This document shows, piece by piece, positions 7,130 through 15,428 of a stretch of 64,000 bases of DNA. The number at the start of each line of letters is the position of its first letter. The stretch's first letter is position 1. The notes under the pieces were generated by a model. The model searched no databases. It was not told the DNA's origin and saw nothing but the letters and a program-made list of their open reading frames with translations. The DNA is from Brevibacillus humidisoli (GTDB taxonomy: Bacteria > Bacillota > Bacilli > Brevibacillales > Brevibacillaceae). The stretch is taken from assembly GCF_020923435.1 (NCBI RefSeq), contig NZ_CP087263.1, positions 3,615,970-3,679,969 of the forward strand, read 5' to 3'. Both the position numbers and the translations under genes were made by a program.

Positions 7130-8020
7130 CTACGAGCTGGTCATCGTGCCGCCATTTACGTGGATGATCTGCCCCGTCACGTAGGAGGAATCTTCAGAGG
7201 CCAGGTAGACATAGGCCGGAGCAAGCTCGTAAGGCTGTCCAGCACGCTTCATCGGCGTCTCCGTGCCAAAGGTCGCTACCTGCTGTGCGGAAAAACTGGA
7301 GGGGATCAGGGGCGTCCAGATCGGGCCCGGCGCCACGCCATTCACGCGAATCCCTTGTGATACGAGAGAGCCGGACAAGGAACGGGTAAACGTGACGACA
7401 GCCCCTTGCGTAGTAGAGTAGTCGAGCAATTGTGTATTTCCTTCATACGCGGTGACGGAAGCAGTATTGATGATCGTACTTCTCGGCTGCAGATAAGGAA
7501 GCACCGCCTTGGTCATGTAAAAGAATGAAAAGATGTTCACTTCAAATGTCGTTCGCAACTGCTCGGCGGAGATGTCCAGAATGCTCTCCTGAGGGTATTG
7601 GACCGCCACATTGTTGACGAGCGTGTCGATCTTTCCGAAGGTCTCCAGGGTCTGCTGTGCGGTGTACTGGGAGAGCCGCTCATCCCGGATGTCGCCGGCG
7701 ATCAATAAACAACGGCGGCCATACTGCTCCACCCGCTGCCTGGTCTCGGTGGCATCCACATGCTCATCGTAGTAGACCAGCACGGAGTCAGCCCCTTCTT
7801 TGGCAAACGCAATCGCCACCGCCCGCCCAATCCCGCTGTCCCCGCCGGTAATGATCGCCACTTTATCCTGCAGCTTCCCGCTTCCCTGATAACGCGGGTT
7901 GTCCGAGAGGGGTCTTGGCACCATGATGGCTTCGATGCCCGGATGACGGTCCTGATGCTGGGGAGGAAATGTGATCGGCACGTTTTCACATTGCCTGACC
8001 CAGCCTAGATACGGATACAT
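7130..8020 (-). CDS. Short-chain dehydrogenase/reductase with altered active site
   Basis: This 296-residue SDR belongs to the group with an N-terminal extension (FPPQHQDRHPGIE), like the YghA/GsiB-neighbour general-stress reductases. The NAD(P)-binding glycine motif is TGGDSGIG (58-65). The catalytic Ser is S188 and Tyr is Y201, but the Lys four residues later is Gln (YSTTQG instead of YSATKG). The NNAG-type motif is NNVAV. The C-terminal GQIIHVNGG is normal. ATG follows AAAGGGAGG. Family assignment is firm, but normal reductase chemistry is doubtful without the lysine. It could be a binding protein or an early-stage pseudogene. Confidence 0.85.
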   Translation of the reverse strand: MYPYLGWVRQCENVPITFPPQHQDRHPGIEAIMVPRPLSDNPRYQGSGKLQDKVAIITGGDSGIGRAVAIAFAKEGADSVLVYYDEHVDATETRQRVEQYGRRCLLIAGDIRDERLSQYTAQQTLETFGKIDTLVNNVAVQYPQESILDISAEQLRTTFEVNIFSFFYMTKAVLPYLQPRSTIINTASVTAYEGNTQLLDYSTTQGAVVTFTRSLSGSLVSQGIRVNGVAPGPIWTPLIPSSFSAQQVATFGTETPMKRAGQPYELAPAYVYLASEDSSYVTGQIIHVNGGTMTSS

Positions 8021-8059
8021 AACCGGTTAAGCCTCCCTTTTGGGTATTTTCCCTGTACT

Positions 8060-8749
8060 CTATTCCGGCATCCGTTGATCTGTGCTACCTCCCGAGGCAG
8101 GCTTGGCAAACTGCTCAATCTCATCCTTAAACTCCTCCAGCAAAGCAGGCGTGTACCGCTTCTCTCCTTTTCGATCCCGTACCTTCCGCCAGAGGAAGGC
8201 GGCGATTTCCAGCTTGTTTTTCCACTGCTTCGACTGCGGATCGGCGTGGAACTCTTTTACGAAGCCGTTCCACTGATAGGTCTTGTCCTCAGCAGTAGGC
8301 GGATTGGCCTTGGTGTGATTCTTCTGGCGGCTGCTATCGTACACCGCAATCAGATCAGCCACCGTCATCTCTTGGTCATTCCGCTTCTCTGCGTCCCGCA
8401 GAGCGGCAGCCATCTCCTTGGTGAACGAGAACTTGTTTACCCCGTAATATTCTTGAAAAAAAGCCCTCGCTTCTTGATTAAACCGAAACCCTTCCGGAAT
8501 CAGCCGGGTCTGTAATGTAATCGGGCCGGATCGCTGCTTCCGCCGCTGCTGGGTTGTCTTTGCCCGCTGGTTGTGGACGGTTTCTCCTATTAGCAGATGG
8601 ACAATTCTCTCCTCCAGCTCCGCTTTGGTGCCGGACGAGGAGAGCCCGTTCTGCCTGCAGATGGCAGCCAGTTCATCCTTGTACCAATAGTGAGCGCGAA
8701 ACTCTTCCCCCGACATGTCGGGGGCAAATGGGGGACGCTGTATGCTCAT
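8060..8749 (-). CDS. SAP-domain protein
   Basis: This 229-residue soluble, basic protein carries a SAP-type helix-extension-helix near residues 12-55 (YKDELAAICRQNG, GTKAELEERIVHLL), a fold that binds nucleic acid. A basic linker (TTQQRRKQRSG) and a conserved C-terminal helical region follow, resembling bacterial SAP/DUF6434-type proteins. The true start is ATG 8749 or the adjacent 8752, behind GGAGGGAAG. Starting farther upstream would overlap the proline dehydrogenase. Function unknown; DNA or RNA binding is inferred from the domain only. Confidence 0.7.
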   Translation of the reverse strand: MSIQRPPFAPDMSGEEFRAHYWYKDELAAICRQNGLSSSGTKAELEERIVHLLIGETVHNQRAKTTQQRRKQRSGPITLQTRLIPEGFRFNQEARAFFQEYYGVNKFSFTKEMAAALRDAEKRNDQEMTVADLIAVYDSSRQKNHTKANPPTAEDKTYQWNGFVKEFHADPQSKQWKNKLEIAAFLWRKVRDRKGEKRYTPALLEEFKDEIEQFAKPASGGSTDQRMPE

Positions 8750-8832
8750 CATCTTCCCTCCGTTTTCTCTTTTGTCCCCATTATATCCCGGCAGCGGGCA
8801 GGCCGGACAAGCCTCTTCTCCCCTGTCCTGTT

Positions 8833-9798
8833 TCAATAGGGAATCTCTGCTGTCCGAGTCGGATCCTGCATGTCTGCCAAGGCCACAAACAGATTGGGGG
8901 GGTGCTCCGCCAAGCGATGGCACAGATACAGATACCACTCGGTGCCGTACGTGAGATAAATTCGCAGCTTCACGCCCTTTTCTCGCAGCTGCTTGCTCAA
9001 CTCCGGCTGAATGCCGTACAGCATCTCCATTTCCACGAACGGCAGGTGAGCATATCCCTTTTGCTCAATCACCTGGATCAGGTGCGCATCATGGGTGGCG
9101 ATCGAGATGGGATGGCGAGCCGCTGTACACCGTTCCACCAGTTCGAGATACCGTTGATTGACACCCTCGCCCCGCGGCAGTGCAACCTCAGGTGGTTCCT
9201 TGTACGCCCCTTTGACGATGCGAATTCTGCCCGGCAAAGAGAGCAGGTGTGTCAGATCCTCCTGGGAACGGTGGAGATGGGCCTGTATCGTAATGCCGAT
9301 GTTGGTGTATAGGAAAGCCATTTTTTGATAGAGCCGCAGGATCTGTTCTGTCTTGGTCGACTCCTCCATACTGATCATCAAGGTTACGCCCTGTTTGTTT
9401 GCTGCTTCCGCCATCTCCAGCAGGTGGGACTCGGCCAATCCAGGATCAATGGACAAACCGATATGAGACAGATCGAACGATACAGTGGCATCCGCTTGTC
9501 GACGGCCCACCTCCTCTATCAGCCGCAAAAACGTCGTCTTCGCTTCTCTGCAGGCGGCGATGTCGGTCGTGTTTTCACCGATGTACTCCAGTGAGACCCG
9601 GTACCCGCCGGCAGATAGGTAGTCGGCTGCCCTCAATGCATCCTCGACTGTCTCGCCTGTCACGAAGCGGCGAGCTGCGGCAAATAGCAATGGATAGAGA
9701 TTAGGCGACTGTTGGACGTATTCCTTTACCGCCTGGCTGCGGGCGATCGTCTTCAACACATCGGCCGCCAGTCTCTCCTCGTCGTTGTAGTAGCTCAT
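8833..9798 (-). CDS. Proline dehydrogenase
   Basis: This 321-residue FAD enzyme oxidises L-proline to pyrroline-5-carboxylate. It is a monofunctional (beta/alpha)8 barrel of the short Bacillota type, not fused to P5C dehydrogenase. Recognisable parts are SFDLSHIGLSID, the RIRIVKGAYKEP strand with its catalytic-site Lys, IATHDAHLI and VEMEMLYGIQPEL. ATG follows AGGAGGAGAGCAAG. No P5C dehydrogenase lies next to it. A MocR regulator is divergent 136 bp away and is a plausible controller. Confidence 0.9.
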   Translation of the reverse strand: MSYYNDEERLAADVLKTIARSQAVKEYVQQSPNLYPLLFAAARRFVTGETVEDALRAADYLSAGGYRVSLEYIGENTTDIAACREAKTTFLRLIEEVGRRQADATVSFDLSHIGLSIDPGLAESHLLEMAEAANKQGVTLMISMEESTKTEQILRLYQKMAFLYTNIGITIQAHLHRSQEDLTHLLSLPGRIRIVKGAYKEPPEVALPRGEGVNQRYLELVERCTAARHPISIATHDAHLIQVIEQKGYAHLPFVEMEMLYGIQPELSKQLREKGVKLRIYLTYGTEWYLYLCHRLAEHPPNLFVALADMQDPTRTAEIPY

Positions 9799-9934
9799 CT
9801 TGCTCTCCTCCTCATCCTTTGTCCTATCATCGTTTGTGGACTATATGCATCTACCGTAGCATGCTAAACTGAGAAATATCAGATCCACTTCACGTGAAAA
9901 GTAGTAGTACCAATTGACCGAGGAGGACTCCGCC

Positions 9935-11335
9935 TTGCTCTGGATCACGATCGATCGAACACAGCCAGTGCCGCTCATCCGACAAATCTATCAACAGATT
10001 CGCAGCAGAATCTTGCAGGGAGAGCTGTCCGCAGGGTTTCGTCTCCCTTCCACCCGCCGCTTGGCAGGAGAGTTAGAGGTTTCCCGCAATGTGGTGATTG
10101 AAGCGTATGAGCTGTTGTTGGCGGAAGGGTACGTGACAAGCGTCAGAGGGGCCGGGCATTATGTGGCAGGGGATGTGCTGCTGCCGTCAACCGCCGAACT
10201 GGCTGCTCCCTACCAGCCTGCCCCAGCGGCAGAAGCCGGGCAGATGGGTGACGTGATCGACTTTCGATCCGGAATCCCGGCACTCGATCAGTTTCCCCGC
10301 AGGATATGGGCTCAGATCGTACAGCAGATCTGCCGCGACGAATCGTCTCTGGCACTGGGCTATGACCGGCCAGAGGGACGCTGGGAACTGAGACAGGCTG
10401 TCTGCACGTACCTGCTGAGAACCAGGGGGATTCGCTGCCAGCCTCATCAGATCATAATTACCTCGGGGGCGACGCAAGCTCTCACCCTGATCGGCAAAGT
10501 ACTGCTGTCACCCGGCAGCGAGGTGCTAATCGAAGATCCGATCACTTGCGACATCCAGACGATCTTTACAGAAGCGGGCGGGACACTCATACCGATCTCG
10601 GTGGACGAATCAGGTATGCAAACGGCTGATCTGCCCGCCGACGGTTCCCCCCGCTTTCTCTTTGTCACGCCGTCCCATCAGTTTCCACTCGGTGGTACAA
10701 TGCCGATTCAGCGGCGCATCCAACTGATCCAGTACGCCCGCAGCCATGACTGTTACATCGTCGAAGATGACTACGACAGTGAGTTCCGTTATGAAGGTGC
10801 TCCGGTTAGTGCGATAAAAGAGCTGGACAGCGAACGAGTCATCTATATCGGCACCTATAGCAAGACGCTGTCGCCGATGCTTCGCCTGGGATACCTGGTC
10901 CTGCCGGAAAAGCTGGTCACACGCTACAAGCAGGCCAAGTGGTTCACCGACCTGCACACTCCATCGCTCGATCAGCTCACGCTCGCCCGCTTCATCGAAC
11001 AGGGGCATCTGGACAGGCACATCGCGCGGATGAAAAAGCTGTACCGACGGCGTAGAACATGTCTGATCTCGGCCCTGCAGGACGCCTTTTCCGATCAGGT
11101 TCGCATCTTGGGCGAATCGACCGGACTGCACCTGGTCGCTCAGTTTCCCGGATTCAACTTTACCCTGGAGCAGGTCGAACAGATTCTCTCCGTCGGCGTT
11201 CGCATCTATCCCGTCGAACAACATGCCATCGTCCGCGGCAAGCACCCCGATAAACTGATCATCGGTTACGCCAATCTGACAGAGGAGCAGATCAGAGAAG
11301 GGGTGCAGAGGTTGAAAACGGCGCTTGCTCCATGA
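9935..11335 (+). CDS. MocR/PdxR-family regulator (GntR HTH plus aminotransferase fold)
   Basis: This 466-residue regulator has a winged-helix GntR domain (about 1-75, RLPSTRRLAGELEVSRNVV) joined to a fold-type I aminotransferase domain. The PLP-binding Lys lies in GTYSKTLSPMLRLGY. YIVEDDYDSEFRYEG is the usual family stretch. TTG 9935 is preferred over TTG 9914 because AGGAGG sits 8 bp before it and the protein then begins MLWITIDRTQ as relatives do. It diverges from the proline dehydrogenase and may sense an amino acid or a PLP adduct. The target is inferred from position only. Confidence 0.85.
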   Translation: MLWITIDRTQPVPLIRQIYQQIRSRILQGELSAGFRLPSTRRLAGELEVSRNVVIEAYELLLAEGYVTSVRGAGHYVAGDVLLPSTAELAAPYQPAPAAEAGQMGDVIDFRSGIPALDQFPRRIWAQIVQQICRDESSLALGYDRPEGRWELRQAVCTYLLRTRGIRCQPHQIIITSGATQALTLIGKVLLSPGSEVLIEDPITCDIQTIFTEAGGTLIPISVDESGMQTADLPADGSPRFLFVTPSHQFPLGGTMPIQRRIQLIQYARSHDCYIVEDDYDSEFRYEGAPVSAIKELDSERVIYIGTYSKTLSPMLRLGYLVLPEKLVTRYKQAKWFTDLHTPSLDQLTLARFIEQGHLDRHIARMKKLYRRRRTCLISALQDAFSDQVRILGESTGLHLVAQFPGFNFTLEQVEQILSVGVRIYPVEQHAIVRGKHPDKLIIGYANLTEEQIREGVQRLKTALAP

Positions 11336-11368
11336 GGATATATGTCGCTGCGTGTACCGAGGCATCTG

Positions 11369-11415
11369 CGTAATATTGCCGTGTCACGCGTAATACTTTT
11401 GTAACCTTTTCGTAA
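11369..11415 (+). promoter_or_regulatory. 11-bp-spaced direct repeats, probable response-regulator box
   Basis: CGTAA, TGTAA and CGTAA occur at 11389, 11400 and 11411, exactly 11 bp apart, with further copies CGTAA at 11369 and CGTGT at 11380. OmpR/PhoB-type regulators bind direct repeats of this period. The same triplet pattern recurs at 14711-14737 before the methionine-rich gene, so the pair probably marks one regulon with autoregulation. Confidence 0.6.
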
Positions 11416-11594
11416 GGCTCAGCTAAGTTTTTCGACGTATACTTGATCCCGACATCAACTTAATCCAGCATCTACTAGATCCAACATCAATCTTTTTCCT
11501 CGTGGGGACTTGTAGGGTGCGGGCTCTTCTCCCCTGTTGCAAAACGGCGCCCCCCTGCAGCCAAGCCAGATGATGTTAAAAAACGGAGGAAAGC

Positions 11595-12296
11595 ATGATG
11601 TTCACCGTATTAGTGGCTGATGACGAAGTGAATATTACCGATGTTTGTACCCGTTATCTGGAGCGCGAATGCTATCGCGTAGTGACCGCGCACGATGGGG
11701 AGGCTGCGCTGCGGCTCTGGAGAACGGAACAGCCGGATCTGATCATCCTGGATGTGATGATGCCCAAACGTGACGGCTGGCAGGTTTGCGAAGAAATTCG
11801 CAATGAGCAGGACATCCCGATTATCATGCTGACCGCTCGCGGCGAGGAGATTGACCGGGTGATGGGACTGACGATGGGCGCGGATGACTACGTCACCAAA
11901 CCGTTCAGCACGAGAGAGTTGGTGCTGCGGGTCAAAGCGATCCTGCGCAGAGTGCAGAAACGGCATACTGCTGGCAGTGCTTCCGTTGACCGCTTGTCGT
12001 TCGACGGGCTGACCATCTATCCGACAACCCGCGGGGTGATCGCCCATGGCCGCGAGATCGAACTGACGGTCAAGGAGTTTGACTTACTGCTGCTGTTTGC
12101 CAACCATCCTGGTCAGGTGTTTAGCCGCAATCAACTGCTAAGCAAGGTCTGGGATATCGACTACTTCGGCGACACAACCACGGTAACTGTGCACATCCGC
12201 CGACTGCGTGAAAAAATCGAGCAGACGCCTTCCGATTCCCAATTGATTAAAACGGTTTGGGGCATCGGCTACAAGTTTGAGGGAAGAGAGAGCTAA
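11595..12296 (+). CDS. OmpR-family response regulator
   Basis: This 233-residue two-component regulator has a receiver domain (about 1-118) with the acidic pair D9/D10, phospho-acceptor D53 (ILDVMMP) and K102 (YVTKPF). A C-terminal winged helix follows (about 135-230; VKEFDLLLLFANHPGQVFSR, VTVHIRRLREKIE). ATG 11595 or 11598 follows CGGAGGAAAGC. It heads a run regulator - oxidoreductase - kinase, which splits the two-component pair around its likely target gene. 11-bp direct repeats upstream suggest autoregulation. Confidence 0.92.
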   Translation: MMFTVLVADDEVNITDVCTRYLERECYRVVTAHDGEAALRLWRTEQPDLIILDVMMPKRDGWQVCEEIRNEQDIPIIMLTARGEEIDRVMGLTMGADDYVTKPFSTRELVLRVKAILRRVQKRHTAGSASVDRLSFDGLTIYPTTRGVIAHGREIELTVKEFDLLLLFANHPGQVFSRNQLLSKVWDIDYFGDTTTVTVHIRRLREKIEQTPSDSQLIKTVWGIGYKFEGRES

Positions 12297-12354
12297 GCGA
12301 AACCATCCATTGGAGGGGAAGTCAGGATGCAGAGATGGTGGGAAAACGTGTACC

Positions 12355-13626
12355 GTGGATACGGCAAAAAAGCTGAAAACCCTGCATTACTGGAATGCCT
12401 GGACCATCCTGCTGCTCGCCGTGACCGGCATCTTGCTGTATCTGCCTTCGCTTCGCGGCAGTACCGCCCTCGTTCGGGTCAGTTTGAAACAACTTCATAT
12501 CGGACTGGGTATCGTGTCTCTGCTGCTCTTGCTTGCTTATCTGCCTCTCTTTTGGAAACACGTAAAACAAATCGCCGGCAGCCTGAATCAGGTGATCAAT
12601 CTGGCCGCCGTTCTGTTGTTTGTGCTCGGATGGGGGATCTCCGGGATCGTCTTGTGGCAGATCGAGTGGTTTCCCGGCGCCAATGCGGCGGCCTTGATCT
12701 GGCATGACGTACTCACCTGGATCGGGGTGCCCTGGGCCGTATATCACTCTATCTCACGCAGCCGTTGGGTGAAAAGGGCGGATCGCGGACGCCTCTCCGT
12801 ACCTGTCGTTCCCACGCCCGCCGCTGCCACTCCGCTCGTCGGTTCCTCGCAGGAGAGGAATCGCCCTGTGCCTTGGTACCGCAAGCCGCCAGTTTCCAGA
12901 CGCTCTTTTGTCCGAATGTCCATCGGGTCGCTTCTGGTTCTGCTGATCGGCCCTGCCTTTTACCGTTGGCTGAAGACCGTCACCGATGACGGGGGCGCTT
13001 CTCTTGACGCAATCGCCGAGGGCGAAGCGGGAAAAGCGGCTCGATCCATCCAACCACTGCCCCAATCCAATCCGCCGATCGGCGGCGGCGCCCAAGGCCA
13101 TTTTCGCGTCTATACCGTAACCGACATCCCCTCCTTCGCTCCCAACCAGTGGTCTTTTTCCGTCTCCGGACTGGTCGACAAACCGTTTACGCTCACTTGG
13201 GACCAGTTTTTACAGCTTCCTCGCACCGTACAGGTAAGCGACTTCCACTGTGTAACCGGCTGGTCGGTATATCAGATCACATGGGAAGGCATTCCGCTTC
13301 GACAGTTGCTGGAGCCATCGGGCGTACGTGTGCAGGCCAAGTACGTCAAACTGTACTCAGGAGACGGTATCTACACCGACTGCCTCAGCTTGGAGCAGGC
13401 CAGACTGGACGATGTGATGGCAGCTGTTCTGCTGGACGGCAAGCCAATCCCGGAGAAGTTGGGCGGTCCCGTTCGCCTGGTCGTGCCGCAGATGTATGCC
13501 TACAAATCAGTCAAATGGCTGCAGGCGGTGGAATTGATCGACACAGAGCATCTCGGCTACTGGGAAGTACGCGGCTACGATACAGACGCCTGGCTGCCCA
13601 ATCTGCACCAGAAACGAGGAAGCTAA
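12355..13626 (+). CDS. Membrane cytochrome b / molybdopterin oxidoreductase fusion (MsrPQ-like)
   Basis: The N-terminal third has four membrane spans with histidines in LHYW, LHIGLG, WHDVL and VYHSIS, apt ligands for b-haems. A basic linker with RRSFVRM leads into a further span. The C-terminal half is an exported sulfite-oxidase-fold domain with the molybdenum-ligating Cys in FHCVTGW and the conserved VRLVVPQMYAYKSVKW. E. coli MsrP and MsrQ, which repair periplasmic methionine sulfoxide, are separate proteins; here haem and Mo parts share one chain. In-frame GTG 12355 has a weak site. A perfect GGAGGGG lies before ATG 12327 one frame away, and dropping one A from AAAAAA at 12366-12371 would join that start to this frame. 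Confidence 0.85.
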   Translation: MDTAKKLKTLHYWNAWTILLLAVTGILLYLPSLRGSTALVRVSLKQLHIGLGIVSLLLLLAYLPLFWKHVKQIAGSLNQVINLAAVLLFVLGWGISGIVLWQIEWFPGANAAALIWHDVLTWIGVPWAVYHSISRSRWVKRADRGRLSVPVVPTPAAATPLVGSSQERNRPVPWYRKPPVSRRSFVRMSIGSLLVLLIGPAFYRWLKTVTDDGGASLDAIAEGEAGKAARSIQPLPQSNPPIGGGAQGHFRVYTVTDIPSFAPNQWSFSVSGLVDKPFTLTWDQFLQLPRTVQVSDFHCVTGWSVYQITWEGIPLRQLLEPSGVRVQAKYVKLYSGDGIYTDCLSLEQARLDDVMAAVLLDGKPIPEKLGGPVRLVVPQMYAYKSVKWLQAVELIDTEHLGYWEVRGYDTDAWLPNLHQKRGS

Positions 13627-14715
13627 ATGAAGGTACGTACTTACCTGGTGATCGCAAACGGATCAAGCATACTGTTTATCCTGCTCTGTCTGCTGGTCAG
13701 CTATATCAAGATGTTTCTGTCGTTGGAGGCGACCATCTGGCTGGGCAGCATCACCGTGATCGCAGGCATCCTCTCCTTCCTGCTGCACTTCTTTCTGACC
13801 CGTCCACTGGAAAACGCGCTGCTGCGGATCACGGAGGAGTCGAAGCGATTGGCCGAAGGCAGCTTCCAGACAGCGGTGCCGGAGATCGGGCCTTGCGAAT
13901 TCCAGATGCTGGCCAGCCAATTTAACGAGATGTCGCGCAGACTGGAACAAAGCTTCACCCAACTGCAGGCATCGGAGGCTTCCCGGCGGGAGTTGGTTGC
14001 CAATGTGTCGCACGATTTGCGCACGCCGTTAGCTTCGATTCAGACGTTTGTGGAAGCGCTGCAGGACGACGTGATCAAGGACGAAGAGACATTTCAGCGC
14101 TATCTCAAGACGATCAAGCTGGAAACGAAGCGGCTCAGCAGCCTGATCGACGACCTGTTTCATCTCTCCCGCTTGGAATCGGGAACAGAGGAATTCAGCC
14201 CCCAGCCCTATCACGCAGATAGCTTGATCCTGGAAACCTTGCAAGGTCTGACCATTCAACTGGAGGAAAAACAGGTCCAGCTATCGGTAGAGATGCCGGA
14301 ACGCTTGCCGCCCGTATTGGTGATGCCGGAGAAAATCAAACGAGCGATCGCCAACCTGCTGGAGAACGCCATCCGTCACTCTCCTATTGGCGGTGTGATT
14401 ACCCTATCTGTAGAAGAGTCAGAGGAGTCCTTCGTGAAAGTATCGGTGGCAGACAACGGAGACGGCCTCCCGGAGGCAGAGCGGGACCGCATTTTTGAAC
14501 GGTTTTACCGTACCGACAAATCACGCAGCCGGGAAAAAGGCGGATCCGGGCTTGGACTGGCCATCGTCAAGGCGATTGTGGCGGAGCATCAGGGGCAGCT
14601 AGGGGTTGATAGTGCGGTAGGACATGGGAGCCGCTTCTGGTTTACCATCCCGAAAACCTCTCTCTCCTCCCTGCCTGCAGGCCATCGGGGTTACAAAGAT
14701 GAAACAGATTCGTAA
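13627..14715 (+). CDS. Sensor histidine kinase
   Basis: This 362-residue membrane kinase has two spans (about 5-28 and 37-58) separated by a loop of only some ten residues. It therefore has no external sensor domain and may sense within the membrane or through a partner. HAMP is near 60-110. HisKA has H129 in NVSHDLRTPLAS. The HATPase domain has the N box (NLLENAIRHS), DNGDGLP and GGSGLGLAIVK. ATG directly follows the oxidoreductase stop, with GAGG in that gene's last codons. It is the evident partner of the regulator at 11595. Confidence 0.92.
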   Translation: MKVRTYLVIANGSSILFILLCLLVSYIKMFLSLEATIWLGSITVIAGILSFLLHFFLTRPLENALLRITEESKRLAEGSFQTAVPEIGPCEFQMLASQFNEMSRRLEQSFTQLQASEASRRELVANVSHDLRTPLASIQTFVEALQDDVIKDEETFQRYLKTIKLETKRLSSLIDDLFHLSRLESGTEEFSPQPYHADSLILETLQGLTIQLEEKQVQLSVEMPERLPPVLVMPEKIKRAIANLLENAIRHSPIGGVITLSVEESEESFVKVSVADNGDGLPEAERDRIFERFYRTDKSRSREKGGSGLGLAIVKAIVAEHQGQLGVDSAVGHGSRFWFTIPKTSLSSLPAGHRGYKDETDS

Positions 14716-14737
14716 TCATTCCGTAAGATTTTCGTTA
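14711..14737 (+). promoter_or_regulatory. 11-bp-spaced direct repeats before the Met-rich gene
   Basis: CGTAA at 14711, CGTAA at 14722 and CGTTA at 14733 keep the same 11-bp step, and much of the same flanking T-rich sequence, as the block at 11389-11415. The site overlaps the last codons of the kinase gene and lies about 75 bp before the methionine-rich CDS. It is a probable binding site for the neighbouring response regulator. Confidence 0.6.
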
Positions 14738-14807
14738 TGGGATGGTAAGAAGTCCTCGGTACTGTATGGAGGAAGTGAAAAACTTACAGATCGAGGAGGA
14801 ATTGAAC

Positions 14808-15329
14808 ATGAGCAAACAGAAACATGCTGCTCTAGCCGCCCTGCTGGCACTCGGGCTTACGCTGCCTGCCGCATTGGTGGGCGCCACGGAAATGAACACA
14901 GACCAAGCGATGACGGAGGTGAGTGAGATGAATGAGATGACTGACATGACCAAGATGAACGACATGACCAAGATGAACGACGTGACCAAGATGAACGACA
15001 TGACCAAGATGAACGACATGCAGATGCTCGTCCCCTTGCGCCCAGCAGCAGAGTCGCTTGGTTATGAAGTGATGTGGAACCAAGCGGACCGTTCCATAAC
15101 CCTTACCTACAAAGGAAAGATGATGGATATGGCCGCAGATGACATGCAGGATGACATGGCGGCCCCGGAGCTGATGAAAGAGAGGCACCAGGTAAAACTG
15201 ATGATCGGCAGCACGACGATCAATGACAAGTCAACAGACATCATGTACGCTCCTGTCCTGCAAAACGACATGACCTACATCAGCAAAGCATTTGTCGAGA
15301 TGTATCTGAAACAACCGATGATGAATTGA
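14808..15329 (+). CDS. Exported methionine-rich protein with copper-amine-oxidase-like stalk domain
   Basis: This 173-residue protein starts with a signal peptide (MSKQKHAALAALLALG, cleavage likely after ALVGA). The next segment is tandem six-residue units of the type MTKMND/MTEVSE, placing Met at every third residue. A short stalk-like domain follows (VPLRPAAESLGYEVMW, ITLTYKG). About 26 Met occur in the ~147-residue mature chain. The Met ladder could bind Cu(I) or act as an oxidisable sink whose sulfoxides the neighbouring MsrP-like enzyme reduces, as MrpX and YedY1 do in Azospira. ATG follows GAGGAGGAATTGAAC. Function is inferred from composition and context. Confidence 0.8.
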   Translation: MSKQKHAALAALLALGLTLPAALVGATEMNTDQAMTEVSEMNEMTDMTKMNDMTKMNDVTKMNDMTKMNDMQMLVPLRPAAESLGYEVMWNQADRSITLTYKGKMMDMAADDMQDDMAAPELMKERHQVKLMIGSTTINDKSTDIMYAPVLQNDMTYISKAFVEMYLKQPMMN

Positions 15330-15371
15330 CACACCTACGAAGCGAGTCGTTTGCCGCTCTCGCAATATAAG

Positions 15372-15399
15372 AAAAAGCCACCCTCTGGAGTGGCTTTTT
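15372..15399 (+). terminator. Terminator after the Met-rich gene
   Basis: AAAAAGCCAC pairs with GTGGCTTTTT around CCTCTGGA, a strong stem with T and A runs on both sides. It ends the 11.6-15.3 kb gene run. Confidence 0.88.
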
Positions 15400-15428
15400 A
15401 TGCTCGCAGACAAAGCCTCGGTACAGGC

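Noticed and set aside
8750-8938. Upstream extension of the SAP-domain gene
   Set aside because: It would overlap the proline dehydrogenase end, has a low-complexity composition, and a good GGAGGGAAG site precedes ATG 8749/8752.
12366-12372. Programmed -1 frameshift at AAAAAAG
   Set aside because: Joining the two frames needs a +1 (or -2) shift, not -1, so the dnaX-like slippery site does not apply.
12327-12707. Separate 126-residue gene starting at ATG 12327
   Set aside because: Only its first ~15 codons look real. Beyond 12371 the frame is a shadow of the oxidoreductase, so it is treated as that gene's shifted start.
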